This document shows, piece after piece, positions 27,595 through 37,428 of a stretch of 64,000 nt of DNA. This DNA comes from a bacterium (GTDB lineage: Bacteria; Bacillota; Clostridia; Oscillospirales; Acutalibacteraceae): positions 1-64,000 of the forward strand of contig JAHLAX010000032.1 of the NCBI GenBank assembly GCA_020625875.1, in the 5' to 3' direction. The notes beneath the pieces were generated by a model. It was not told the DNA's origin, ran no database searches, and saw nothing but the letters and a program-made list of their open reading frames with translations. Numbering within the stretch: the stretch's first letter is position 1; each line of letters opens with the position of its first letter. The position numbers and the translations under genes are program-made.

Positions 27595-29265
27595 ATGAAG
27601 AAACTCATTTCAGTTGTTTTGGCTGTTCTCGTTTTCGCGTCAGTGGTTACGGTAGGCTTTACCGTATTCGCTACAGGAGGCACATCCTCTGATCTGAACG
27701 CGCCACAGTCAAGCAATTCGAATCCCGGAAACCCCACCGAGCAGACAATATATACGCCTGATACGGTTAAGGGTTTAGTAGCAACAAGCGTAAAGACTGG
27801 TTCGGTTGCTTTAAAATGGAATAAGAGTAAATATGCTACAAAGTATATTATCGGACGCGCTGTTGAAGCTGACAACGGAACAGTAGGCGCGTATAAGAGA
27901 TACGCTACCGTTACAAATACATCATTCAAAGAAAGCGGTTTGAAAGCGGGCAGGATTTATAAGTACAGAGTTTACGCCCGCCGCGTAAAGAACGGTGTAA
28001 CAACAGACGCCGACCCCTCTTCTATCGTTATTATGACGGTACCCCAGAAGGTAGCTAAATTAAAGGTTACGGGCAAAACCACAACCTCAATCACTCTCAG
28101 CTGGAGCAAGGTTCCGAACGCTTCTAAGTATCTGTTCTACAGAACAGGCGAGAAGCCCAGCGGCAAGGGCTACGGCAAGTATAAGCTCATCAAGACCTTT
28201 AAGGGTACAACAACTTCATATACTGACAAAAACCTCAACAGCGCGAGAATCTATAGATATAAGATAGTCGCTAATCGTACAAGAGCGGGCATCAGCAAGA
28301 ACAGCGGTGAGAAGGTTCTCAGAACAATCACTAAGCTTGAGACGCCCAAGAACTTCTCTAACAAGAAGGCTACAACGAATTCGATTACACTCTCTTGGTC
28401 TAAGGTTACCAGAGCGAGAAAGTACGAGCTATCCAGAAAGCCCGCGGGCAGCGGAAGCTTTAAGAAAATCGCGACGATTAAGAAAGCTTCATATACTGAT
28501 AAGTCAGTAACAAGCGGAGCTAACTACACATACAGAGTACGCGCTTTGCGCAAGGTTGGCGACAAGACTTATTACAGCAAATACGCTAAGATTTCTTCCT
28601 CAACTGCCGTAAACGGCGTTAAGGGTGTTACAACAAAATCTTACCTCAGACGCGCGCTTCTCCAGTGGAACGGCGTAAGCGGCGCTCAGGGCTATGACAT
28701 CTTTATTAATTCCAAGTATAAAGCTTCTACAACATATCCCAGATACTTATCCTGCAAGCTTAAGGCGGGCAAGGTTTATTCCTTCTCTATCAAGTCCTAC
28801 AAGACTGTAGGCGGCGAGAAGATTTACGGTACAAACAAGGTCGTTAAGGTTAAGATTAACGGCAAGGCTTACGGCAAAGCTCCTAAGGGCACTTGGGTAG
28901 AGGTTTGCACAGAGACTCAGGAACTTTATATGTATGTTAATAATAAGTTCTACCTCTCAACTCCTGTTGTTACTGGTAACGCGGGCGCTCTCGCTACAAC
29001 TCCTGGTTATCATCACGTTAACAGCAGACAATCGCCCTCAAGACTCAGAGGTTCTTACGGCGGCAGCTCATGGGATGTAACTGTTAACTACTGGCTCGGA
29101 TTTACATATGACGGTCAGGGTATCCACGATTCCACATGGCGCGGCGCTTACGGCGGCAACATCTATAAGGGCGACGGTTCACACGGCTGTGTAAACACTC
29201 CGCTCGATAAGGTTGCTAAGGTATACTCCAAAGGCTATGTAGGTATGCCTGTAATAGTTTACTAA
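27595..29265 (+). CDS. Secreted L,D-transpeptidase (YkuD) with fibronectin type III repeats
   Basis: FN3-like repeats (TTSITLSWSKV…YRYKI); YkuD motif SHGCVNTP. Confidence 0.9.
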   Translation: MKKLISVVLAVLVFASVVTVGFTVFATGGTSSDLNAPQSSNSNPGNPTEQTIYTPDTVKGLVATSVKTGSVALKWNKSKYATKYIIGRAVEADNGTVGAYKRYATVTNTSFKESGLKAGRIYKYRVYARRVKNGVTTDADPSSIVIMTVPQKVAKLKVTGKTTTSITLSWSKVPNASKYLFYRTGEKPSGKGYGKYKLIKTFKGTTTSYTDKNLNSARIYRYKIVANRTRAGISKNSGEKVLRTITKLETPKNFSNKKATTNSITLSWSKVTRARKYELSRKPAGSGSFKKIATIKKASYTDKSVTSGANYTYRVRALRKVGDKTYYSKYAKISSSTAVNGVKGVTTKSYLRRALLQWNGVSGAQGYDIFINSKYKASTTYPRYLSCKLKAGKVYSFSIKSYKTVGGEKIYGTNKVVKVKINGKAYGKAPKGTWVEVCTETQELYMYVNNKFYLSTPVVTGNAGALATTPGYHHVNSRQSPSRLRGSYGGSSWDVTVNYWLGFTYDGQGIHDSTWRGAYGGNIYKGDGSHGCVNTPLDKVAKVYSKGYVGMPVIVY

Positions 29266-29274
29266 TACAAATCA

Positions 29275-29303
29275 AAAGGCTGAGCTTTTGCTCAGCCTTT
29301 TTT
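29275..29303 (+). terminator. Rho-independent terminator
   Basis: AAAGGCTGAGC-TTTT-GCTCAGCCTTT. Confidence 0.85.
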
Positions 29304-29327
29304 AGTTGTCAGTATTTAGTAATCCGA

Positions 29328-30104
29328 TTATTGACTACTGTCAACTGCTCTCATTTTTCCCTGAATATCAGTTGTGTAGTCGCCTTTCAGCAGCAGTTTT
29401 GAGATGGGGACAATCTTAAAGCCCTTTGATTTTATCGCTTCAATCACTTTCGGCAGAGCGGTCGGCGTGTTTGTCGCTCCGTTGTGGAGCAGAATGATTG
29501 AGCCGTTCTCAAGCTTGCTTACGCAGTTTTGCACGATCTGCTCGGCGCTCGGATCCTTCCAGTCGAGACTGTCGATGTTCCACTGAACGCAGTACATATC
29601 AAGTGAGTTTACAGCTTCAACTACATCGTTGTTATAGTCGCCGTAGGGCGGACGAAACAGGGTAGGGGACTTGCCCGTCAGCTTTTTTATTTCCTTATTG
29701 CAATCCGTCAGTTCCTTTGTCATATCGGTCGCCCCGAGCTGAGTCATATAAGGGTGAGTGGAGCTGTGATTACCGATGTCGTGCCCCTTTTCGGCAATCT
29801 TTTTGACCGAATCGGGGTATTTTTTTACCCAGTCGCCGACAAGGAAGAAAGTGGTTTTGACGTTGTTTTCATCCAGTATGTCGAGCAGAGTGTCGGTCTG
29901 TTCGTTGCCCCACGCCGCGTCAAACGAGATTGCGCACTCCTTTTTATCACTGTCAACGCAGTAAATCGGAATCTTTCTGTCGGTTGACGCGGTCTGAACC
30001 GCTCTTGTCGCGGTATCCATACCAATCGCCAGCGCGCCTATCCCCAATATGACGCATATAAACAGAATCAAAAGACTTCTCTTCGTAAGTATCAAGAAAC
30101 GCAT
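29328..30104 (-). CDS. Polysaccharide deacetylase (NodB homology; PdaB-like)
   Basis: ISFDAAWGNEQTDTLLDILDENNVKTTFFLVGDW, GNHSSTHPYM, RPPYGDYN; start moved from 30167 because a terminator lies in that stretch. Confidence 0.9.
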   Translation of the reverse strand: MRFLILTKRSLLILFICVILGIGALAIGMDTATRAVQTASTDRKIPIYCVDSDKKECAISFDAAWGNEQTDTLLDILDENNVKTTFFLVGDWVKKYPDSVKKIAEKGHDIGNHSSTHPYMTQLGATDMTKELTDCNKEIKKLTGKSPTLFRPPYGDYNNDVVEAVNSLDMYCVQWNIDSLDWKDPSAEQIVQNCVSKLENGSIILLHNGATNTPTALPKVIEAIKSKGFKIVPISKLLLKGDYTTDIQGKMRAVDSSQ

Positions 30105-30147
30105 ATTATCACCGATAAAAGATATGCAGGCAAGTGACGACATATGA

Positions 30148-30180
30148 TAAAAAAGGGGCTGACTCAAAAGTCAGCCCCGT
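30148..30180 (-). terminator. Terminator downstream of cysS
   Basis: GGGGCTGACT-CAAA-AGTCAGCCCC; T-rich on minus strand. Confidence 0.8.
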
Positions 30181-30200
30181 TGATTGTTTATTATTAGTTG

Positions 30201-31592
30201 TTAGAGCTTCTCCCACTTGATGCCGTCGGGAGTGTCGATGAGCTTGATGTTTCTTGCGGCGAGCTCGTCGCGGATTTTGTCGGCGGTCGCCCAGTCCTTG
30301 TTCTTTCGGGCTTCCTGACGTTTGGCGATGAGCGCCTCAATTTCGCTGTCTATGTCGTCAGCTTCTTCAGCTTTGCTGTCGAGCAGTCCGAGACTCAATA
30401 CTTTTTCAAACTGTTCGATAACATAGCGCTTTGTGGCGTCGTTCGCGTCCGCCTTAAGCACATCATAGAGAGCTGTTATGGCGAGAGAGGTGTTGAGGTC
30501 GTTGTCGAGCGCTTCTCTGAATTTGGCGTCGAGCTCCTCAGCCTTAGCCTTATCGACCTCGCCGTCAGCCTTAAGCGCGGCTACACGCTTTTGGAGCTTG
30601 TCGTATGCCTTGGCTGTATTGTCGAGACTTTCATATGAGAAGGTGAGAGGCTTGCGGTAGTGGCTCTGCAGACAGAACATACGGTACACAAGCGGATTGT
30701 ATCCCTTTTCCTCAAGCAGAGAAACGGTTAAGAACTCGCCCTTTGATTTGCTCATCTTGCCGCGCGCGTCGTTTAGGTGAAGCACGTGGAACCAGTAATT
30801 GCACCACTTGTGACCGAGGAACGCCTCGCTCTGGGCGATTTCGTTTGTGTGGTGGGGAAAAGCGTTGTCAACGCCGCCGCAGTGGATGTCGAGGTATTCG
30901 CCGTTGTGCTTGATGCTGATTGAGGAACATTCGATATGCCAGCCTGGGTATCCTACGCCCCAAGGAGAATCCCATTTGAGCGCCTGGTCTTCAAATTTAG
31001 ACTTTGTAAACCACAGCACAAAGTCGGTTTTGTTGCGCTTGTTTTCGTCCTCGGTTACGTCCTCGCGCACGCCCACATCAAGGTCGTCGGCGTTCATATT
31101 GCCGAAAACATAGTATTCGTCGAGCTTAGAGGTGTCAAAATAAACGTTGCCGCCCGCGAAATAGGCGTAGCCCTTGTCCATAAGCGCCTGTACCATATTG
31201 ATGAACTCGTCAATGCAGTTTGTCGCGGGTTCAACTACATCGGGAGTTTTTATGTTGAGCTTTTTGCAGTCGTCAAAGAAAGCATCTGTGTAGAACTTCG
31301 CGATTTCCATAACCGTCTTGTGCTCGCGCTTAGCGCCCTCAACCATCTTGTCATCGCCTGTGTCGGCGTCAGAGGTGAGGTGACCTACATCCGTGATATT
31401 CATAACACGCTTGACGTCATAGCCCGCGTAGCGCAGGTACTTTTCGAGCACATCCTCCATAATATAGGTGCGAAGGTTGCCGATGTGCGCGTAGTGATAT
31501 ACGGTGGGACCGCAGGTATACATATTAACCTTGCCCTCGGTGAAGGGCACAAAGTCCATTTTCTTTTGACCTAAAGTGTTATATAGTTCCAT
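30201..31592 (-). CDS. cysS: Cysteinyl-tRNA synthetase
   Basis: CGPTVYHYAHIGNLRTY (HIGH), GKMSKSKGE (KMSKS). Confidence 0.98.
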   Translation of the reverse strand: MELYNTLGQKKMDFVPFTEGKVNMYTCGPTVYHYAHIGNLRTYIMEDVLEKYLRYAGYDVKRVMNITDVGHLTSDADTGDDKMVEGAKREHKTVMEIAKFYTDAFFDDCKKLNIKTPDVVEPATNCIDEFINMVQALMDKGYAYFAGGNVYFDTSKLDEYYVFGNMNADDLDVGVREDVTEDENKRNKTDFVLWFTKSKFEDQALKWDSPWGVGYPGWHIECSSISIKHNGEYLDIHCGGVDNAFPHHTNEIAQSEAFLGHKWCNYWFHVLHLNDARGKMSKSKGEFLTVSLLEEKGYNPLVYRMFCLQSHYRKPLTFSYESLDNTAKAYDKLQKRVAALKADGEVDKAKAEELDAKFREALDNDLNTSLAITALYDVLKADANDATKRYVIEQFEKVLSLGLLDSKAEEADDIDSEIEALIAKRQEARKNKDWATADKIRDELAARNIKLIDTPDGIKWEKL

Positions 31593-31612
31593 TTCTTACT
31601 CCTTCCTTATAA

Positions 31613-31675
31613 AAGCCTTCCCCCTTTTGGGGAAGGTGGGCAAATCGTTATTAACGATTTGGTCGGATGAGGGCA
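31613..31675. repeat. R1-family half-copy C
   Basis: GCCTTCCCCC..GGGGAAGGTGGGC…GGTCGGATGAGGGCA. Confidence 0.65.
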
Positions 31676-31687
31676 TTGGAGATTGTT

Positions 31688-32299
31688 TTATTTCATACTA
31701 ATAAACTCTTTGTTATCTCTGAGATAAATCACGCCCGAAATCATACAGAAAACCGTTGAAATCCAAAGCGCGATTTCACCAATCAAATAAAAAATAAAGT
31801 CAAGATTATAAGCGGCTATAAGCCCGATGCTGTATTCAGTCGGTATAGTCGGGAAGGCTATATTAATGACCTCAAGCACTATCTGAAGTACAAAAATAAT
31901 TATAATCGCGGCTATTTGAGTGACAGTTTTAATTTTGCCCCAGATATTAGCGGCGACGACTTTGCCCTCGCTTGCCGCCGAGAGGCGCACAGACATAACC
32001 GCGAATTCTCTGAACAGTACAATAATCACGATTACGCAGTCGCAAAGTCCGAGCTGGACCATACATAAAAGCGCCGCTGATACCAGTATCTTGTCAGCGA
32101 GCGGGTCCGAGAACTTGCCGAAGTTTGTGACGAGGTTTCTTTTTCTCGCGATTTTGCCGTCAAATAAATCCGTTAAGCTCGCCGCGCCGAAAAACGCGAG
32201 CGCGACAAGATAATGCAGCGGAAAAGGAATCAGCATAGCCGCTACAAAAAACGGTACAAGTATTATTCTTAATAATGTAAGTTTGTTGGGTAGATTCAT
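31688..32299 (-). CDS. pgsA: CDP-diacylglycerol--glycerol-3-phosphate 3-phosphatidyltransferase
   Basis: NLPNKLTLLRIILVPFF…ASLTDLFDGKIARKRNLVTNFGKFSDPLADK CDP-alcohol motif. Confidence 0.95.
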   Translation of the reverse strand: MNLPNKLTLLRIILVPFFVAAMLIPFPLHYLVALAFFGAASLTDLFDGKIARKRNLVTNFGKFSDPLADKILVSAALLCMVQLGLCDCVIVIIVLFREFAVMSVRLSAASEGKVVAANIWGKIKTVTQIAAIIIIFVLQIVLEVINIAFPTIPTEYSIGLIAAYNLDFIFYLIGEIALWISTVFCMISGVIYLRDNKEFISMK

Positions 32300-32327
32300 C
32301 TTTTCTCCATAATTGTTAATTGCTAAC

Positions 32328-32361
32328 GGGAGCGGCAGGAGCAGCTCCCCTACATTAATTT
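32328..32361. repeat. Dispersed hairpin repeat R3, copy 2 (touches rimO stop codon)
   Basis: GGGAGCGGCAGGAGCAGCTCCCCTACA. Confidence 0.6.
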
Positions 32362-33692
32362 ATCATTTCTCCGACTGGGTCAATTCCGAGACAGTCGGTG
32401 ATTTTTACTTTTACAAAGTCGCCTTCGCTCGGCTTATTATCTGCCGCTGTAAAGAAAACGTTGCCGTCAACCTCGGGACAATCGCCCGCGGTTCTTCCGA
32501 AGAAGCACTCGGCGTATTTGTCAAAGCCCTCAACAAGAACTTCGACTTCTTTACCGACCATAGCCTCGGCGTATTCCTCCATAATGAGCTGTTGCTGTTC
32601 CGAGATAATCTCGGCGCGGCGAAGCTTAACTTCCTCATCAATTTGGTCGGGGAGCTTGGCGGCGGGGGTGTTTTCCTCCTGAGAGTAGGGGAAGCATCCC
32701 ATACGCTGAAACTTCATTTCTTTTACAAATTCACACAGCTCCTCGAACTGTTCCTCACTCTCCCCAGGGAAGCCCGCGATGAAGGTGGAGCGAAGTGTTA
32801 TGTCGGGGATTCTCTCTTTGATTTTATTCAGCAGATTTGTCAGGTATTCACGACTGCCCTTGCGGTTCATACGCTTAAGAACCTCAGCGCTGCAGTGCTG
32901 TAAGGGTAAATCTAGGTATTTTACTATCTTGTCCTCGGTCGCGATTACGTCAATCAGCTCGTCGGTTATCCTCTCGGGATAGCAGTAGAGCACGCGCACC
33001 CATCTGAGTTCGTCGATTTTACAAATCTCCCTCAAAAGCTCGGGGAGCATCGGTTTTCCGTAAATATCGTTGCCGTAGTACGAGGTGTCCTGAGCGATGA
33101 GTATAAGCTCTCTGACTCCGCCGTCGGCGAGCCACCGCGCCTCTTTTACAAGGTTTTCTATACTGCGGCTGCGATAGCGTCCGCGAATCATCGGGATAGC
33201 GCAGTAGGTGCAGTGGTTGTCGCAACCCTCGGCGATTTTGAGATAAGCGTAATGTCTGGGCGTGCTCTGGATTCGCTCGCCCTCCAGCTCAAGCTCCTCT
33301 TTCGGCGGAAAAACCTCTTGTCTTTCACCGTTTAGCGCGTTTGTGATTATCTCGGCAATTTTGTCGTTAGCGCCCAAGCCTAAACAAGCGTCAACCTCGG
33401 GCAGCTGTTCCATTACCTCGTTCTGGTATCTTTCGGCGAGACAGCCCGTAACAATCAGGCATTTGATTTTGCCCTCTTTTTTCAGCTCGGCGAGCTCGAG
33501 AATTTCCTCGATGCTCTCCTGCTTCGCGGGCTCTATAAAAGCGCAGGTGTTTATAATCGCCGCGTCTGACATAGCAACGTCCTCGACGATTTCAAAGTGC
33601 TCTTTATCCTTATTCAGTTTTGCGAGCAGCATTTCGGCGTCTACGCGGTTCTTCGCGCAGCCGAGCGATACTATTCCTACTTTATATTTCAT
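32355..33692 (-). CDS. rimO: Ribosomal protein S12 methylthiotransferase
   Basis: VGIVSLGCAKNRVDAEMLL, CDNHCTYCAIPMIRGRYRSR radical SAM, TRAM tail. Confidence 0.96.
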   Translation of the reverse strand: MKYKVGIVSLGCAKNRVDAEMLLAKLNKDKEHFEIVEDVAMSDAAIINTCAFIEPAKQESIEEILELAELKKEGKIKCLIVTGCLAERYQNEVMEQLPEVDACLGLGANDKIAEIITNALNGERQEVFPPKEELELEGERIQSTPRHYAYLKIAEGCDNHCTYCAIPMIRGRYRSRSIENLVKEARWLADGGVRELILIAQDTSYYGNDIYGKPMLPELLREICKIDELRWVRVLYCYPERITDELIDVIATEDKIVKYLDLPLQHCSAEVLKRMNRKGSREYLTNLLNKIKERIPDITLRSTFIAGFPGESEEQFEELCEFVKEMKFQRMGCFPYSQEENTPAAKLPDQIDEEVKLRRAEIISEQQQLIMEEYAEAMVGKEVEVLVEGFDKYAECFFGRTAGDCPEVDGNVFFTAADNKPSEGDFVKVKITDCLGIDPVGEMIN

Positions 33693-34302
33693 TCAAATCC
33701 TCTGTGTATTCCGAAAGCACAGCGTTTATGTCGCCCCACGAGTAGCCCATTCTTTGAAGCGCGGCTACAGCGCGGCGTCTGCCTTTTTCATCATTGACGG
33801 CGTTGCTGTACTTTGTTTGTATCAAAATTTCGATATGTTCTCTAGGGTCGGGGTCGAGCTCCTCAAGAATCTGCTCCGAAAGCTCTCTGTCAATGCCCTT
33901 TTCGCCCAGCTTGTATTTAACGGCGCGGGCTGACAGATGTTTGACGTTTATGAGCTCCTCGGCGTAGCGGCGCGCGAACTTCTCGTCGTTAACAAGCCCG
34001 AGCTCCTCCATACGCTCAACCGCCTTTTTTGCGGAGCTTGTATCAGAGGTTTTCGCTATCTTGGTTTCGAGCTCGCGTTTTGAGTGGTCACGATAGGAGA
34101 TAAGCCACAGGGCTTTTTCCTTGGCGCGCTTTTCGTTCGAGAGGTCAACAAGCTCCTTGAGCTCATCGTCGGTTATCTCGCTGCCGACAGAATATCGGCT
34201 CGCGATAATAGTCTCTGTGTCGAGCTTGAGCGCGAACTCGCCGTCGATATAGAGCGCCGAGAGTTTTTTTCGCTTCGGAACAATATCGGTGATAATCATC
34301 AA
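33682..34302 (-). CDS. recX: Regulatory protein RecX
   Basis: RecX-like helical repeats; between recA and rimO with overlapping ends. Confidence 0.88.
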   Translation of the reverse strand: MMIITDIVPKRKKLSALYIDGEFALKLDTETIIASRYSVGSEITDDELKELVDLSNEKRAKEKALWLISYRDHSKRELETKIAKTSDTSSAKKAVERMEELGLVNDEKFARRYAEELINVKHLSARAVKYKLGEKGIDRELSEQILEELDPDPREHIEILIQTKYSNAVNDEKGRRRAVAALQRMGYSWGDINAVLSEYTEDLNEI

Positions 34303-35390
34303 TCTTCTACGAGCACGTCGATGTTGGCGCTTTTGGCTTTGCTCTCAGCAGCAGGTTTTGCCGCTATGGGCTTAGCCTTGGCGGGAGCTTTTTTCTTTGG
34401 TGAAAGCTTGTCGACGTTTTCCCAGAGCTCGGTTTCGATTGCTTTGTAGAGTTCTTCGTTATTCAAAAGCATTTCTTTGACATTTTCACGACCTTGTCCG
34501 AGGCGCTCGCCGTTGTAGCTGAACCACGCGCCAGCCTTCTGGATAACATCCGCTTTAACGGCGAGGTCAACCAGCTCGCCTACACGGCTGATGCCCTGAC
34601 CATACATAATATCGAACTCCGCTTCTTTAAACGGCGGAGCTATTTTGTTTTTAACAACCTTGGCGCGTGTGCGGTTACCTATCATTTCGCCGCCCTGCTT
34701 TAAGGTTTCGATTCTTCTTACATCAATACGAACGGACGAATAGAACTTGAGCGCGCGGCCGCCTGTTGTAACTTCGGGGTTGCCGTAAACAACGCCGACC
34801 TTCTCACGAAGCTGGTTGATGAAAATTGCCACGCAGTTGCTCTTGTTGATAGCGCCCGCGAGTTTTCTTAATGCCTGTGACATAAGGCGCGCGTGCAAGC
34901 CGACGTGGCTGTCGCCCATTTCGCCTTCAATTTCCGCCTTAGGAACAAGCGCGGCTACAGAGTCGATAACAATTACGTCAATGGCGCCCGAGCGAATCAG
35001 AGCCTCCGCGATTTCGAGCGCGTCTTCGCCTGTGTCGGGTTGAGAAACGAGCAGAGAGTCAACGTCAACGCCCAGCGCTGAGGCGTAAGTCGGGTCAAGC
35101 GCGTGCTCAACGTCGATGAACGCGACGTTGCCGCCGTTCTTTTGACCTTCCGCGATACAATGGAGCGAGAGTGTGGTTTTACCCGAACTCTCGGGGCCGT
35201 AAATCTCAACAATTCTTCCTCTCGGAAGTCCGCCGATACCGAGCGCAATATCGAGCGACAGAGAGCCTGTCGAGATGTGATCAATATTCATATGCTGATT
35301 CTGACCGAGGCGCATTACCGCGCCTTTGCCGAATTGCTTTTCAATCTGTCCGAGCGCTGTTTCAAGCGCTTTGTTTTTATCTACTGCCAT
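34299..35390 (-). CDS. recA: Recombinase RecA
   Basis: [45 protein letters not shown]. Confidence 0.99.
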   Translation of the reverse strand: MAVDKNKALETALGQIEKQFGKGAVMRLGQNQHMNIDHISTGSLSLDIALGIGGLPRGRIVEIYGPESSGKTTLSLHCIAEGQKNGGNVAFIDVEHALDPTYASALGVDVDSLLVSQPDTGEDALEIAEALIRSGAIDVIVIDSVAALVPKAEIEGEMGDSHVGLHARLMSQALRKLAGAINKSNCVAIFINQLREKVGVVYGNPEVTTGGRALKFYSSVRIDVRRIETLKQGGEMIGNRTRAKVVKNKIAPPFKEAEFDIMYGQGISRVGELVDLAVKADVIQKAGAWFSYNGERLGQGRENVKEMLLNNEELYKAIETELWENVDKLSPKKKAPAKAKPIAAKPAAESKAKSANIDVLVED

Positions 35391-35570
35391 TTCACATACC
35401 TCCGCGATGTTTTTTAGTTGTCAGTTGTCAGTAATCAGTATTCAGTTAACGGTGGGCTCCGCCCGAACCCATTTACAGCTAATCACTGAACGCAAAAATT
35501 TACTATTCTATTTTAATATATCTTAATGAAAAAATCAATATAAAAGGGTTAAAAAATTCGAACAAATTTT

Positions 35571-36422
35571 CTATTTACCATTCAGAGTCCCATTAATCGC
35601 CCTTTGAATATCGCTGAAATCAAAATGAGCCGTAATATTCGTAAAACCTTCGGCTTCCATAAGCGCTTTGACCGTGTCGAATTGTCCTTCGCCCAGCTCA
35701 AAGGCGAGTGTTCCGCCGCGCTTAAGCTTTTTGCTCCATTCTCTTATTATGAATCGGTAAAAGTCATAGCCGTCCTCGCCGCCGTCAAGCGCCATTCGCG
35801 GCTCAAAGCCGACTTCTGTTTGCAGACCTTTTATCTCGTCTGACTTTATATACGGCGGGTTTGACAGAATCAAATCGAAATAACCGTTATTAAAATCCTT
35901 ATAATACTCAAAAACATCGCCCTCAATTACTTTTACATCGGCGTTGTTCAGATTAACGTTTTCATAAATATAGGGGAGGGCGTCTTTTGATTTTTCGACA
36001 GCGTAAACCTCCGAGTCGGTTTCTTTAGCGATAACGACAGCCAGCGCTCCGCTGCCCGAGCAGAGGTCGAGCACTTTAGCGCGGGGCTTTTCTTTTAATA
36101 TATCAAGGCACGTTCTCAATAATACCTCAGTGTCGTCGCGCGGAATCAGTACGCCCTCGCCGACCTTGAAGCGGTAGCCGAAGAATTCCCACTCGCCGAG
36201 AATGTATTGCAAAGGCTCGCCATTAAGCCTGCGTTCAACCAGTTTATTGAACAGTTCAAGCTCGGCGTCGTTCACAGCAGTTGCGGGATTAATTATTAAA
36301 TCCTGCTGAGAAACTCCGAATGCCTTTTCAACAAGGCATAATGAATTAAAGGCAGGATTTTCAATTCCTGCCTTATCAAATTTGTCTTTAGTTTTTTTTA
36401 CTAATTCTTTAACAACAACCAT
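35571..36422 (-). CDS. prmC: Peptide chain release factor N5-glutamine methyltransferase
   Basis: QYILGEWEFFGYRFKVGEGVLIPR, DLCSGSGALAVVIAKE, LSNPPYI. Confidence 0.95.
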   Translation of the reverse strand: MVVVKELVKKTKDKFDKAGIENPAFNSLCLVEKAFGVSQQDLIINPATAVNDAELELFNKLVERRLNGEPLQYILGEWEFFGYRFKVGEGVLIPRDDTEVLLRTCLDILKEKPRAKVLDLCSGSGALAVVIAKETDSEVYAVEKSKDALPYIYENVNLNNADVKVIEGDVFEYYKDFNNGYFDLILSNPPYIKSDEIKGLQTEVGFEPRMALDGGEDGYDFYRFIIREWSKKLKRGGTLAFELGEGQFDTVKALMEAEGFTNITAHFDFSDIQRAINGTLNGK

Positions 36423-37404
36423 TTTTAACAATGTCCGAACCGTCGTCGGGGATGACCGCCTCAATCGCCGTGATGGCAACCTCGCACATATCCTCGTTTG
36501 GTTCCTTTGTAGTGATTCTCTGAGCCCAAAGCCCAGGAGCGGCTATAATCCTTGTCAGTCTGTTATCGTGCTTACCGCAGAATTTAATCAGCTCATATCC
36601 GAGCGCGATTGTCAGCGGTAGCAGCGCGATTTTAAAAACAGGTCTGAGCACGGCTACGCCAAACGGAGCGTGCGGAATAAACAAGCCGATGATGATACCC
36701 ACAAGCAGGCTTAAAAGGATAAAGCTTGTACCGCAGCGGGGATGAAAACGGCGCTGCTTCTTGACGTTCTCAACAGTGAGAGGGAGCTCGTTTTCGTAGC
36801 AGAAAATCGCCTTGTGCTCCGCTCCGTGATATTGAAAAACACGTTTCATATCGGGCATCTGAGATACAATTAATATATAGCTCAGGAAAATTACGATTTT
36901 TAAAAAGCCCTCAATAACCGACTGCCAGAATCTTACATCGTTGCCGCCCTTGTTAATCGCGGGAATCCATAACCCGAATAAGTTAAATATCCATGTCGGC
37001 AGGAAGAAGAAAAGCAGTACAGCCAGAGCTACGCCCAGTATGGTTGAGAAAATCATAAGAACTTTCATAAATTTATCGCCGAGCTTTTCGTCGATCCATT
37101 TTTCAAATTTGCTCGGTTCTTCTTCCACAATTTCGCCCGCTTCCATAGCTTTGTTAGCCGAGAGCATAAGGCTTTTGTAGCTTAGGCGCATTGAATCAAT
37201 CATTCCCGCTACTCCGCGGAAGAACGGTACTTTCCATATTTTAGATTTTTCAGCCAGGAATGTCATCTTGACGTCTTCTGTATATATCTCATCTTCGCCC
37301 ACACGAACGGCGACCGTGGTTTTTTTGGGACCGCGCATCATAATGCCCTCAATAAGGGCACTGCCGCCGATGGACGTAATCTTTTTTGTTTTTGTTTTAC
37401 TCAT
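36409..37404 (-). CDS. DUF1385 family membrane protein (YqhQ-like)
   Basis: IGGSALIEGIMMRGPKKTTVAVR…YHGAEHKAIFCYE. Confidence 0.93.
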   Translation of the reverse strand: MSKTKTKKITSIGGSALIEGIMMRGPKKTTVAVRVGEDEIYTEDVKMTFLAEKSKIWKVPFFRGVAGMIDSMRLSYKSLMLSANKAMEAGEIVEEEPSKFEKWIDEKLGDKFMKVLMIFSTILGVALAVLLFFFLPTWIFNLFGLWIPAINKGGNDVRFWQSVIEGFLKIVIFLSYILIVSQMPDMKRVFQYHGAEHKAIFCYENELPLTVENVKKQRRFHPRCGTSFILLSLLVGIIIGLFIPHAPFGVAVLRPVFKIALLPLTIALGYELIKFCGKHDNRLTRIIAAPGLWAQRITTKEPNEDMCEVAITAIEAVIPDDGSDIVKNGCC

Positions 37405-37428
37405 AAAAATACCTTCACTAAATCTATC

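Noticed and set aside
30105-30167. N-terminal extension of the polysaccharide deacetylase
   Set aside because: Contains the cysS terminator hairpin; RBS and TM segment support the start at 30104.
30936-31574. 212-aa plus-strand ORF
   Set aside because: Antisense to cysS; no RBS and no recognisable family.
20433-35450. Heptad repeats as CRISPR or DnaA-box arrays
   Set aside because: Units are only 7 nt, degenerate and without unique spacers; not DnaA-box consensus.
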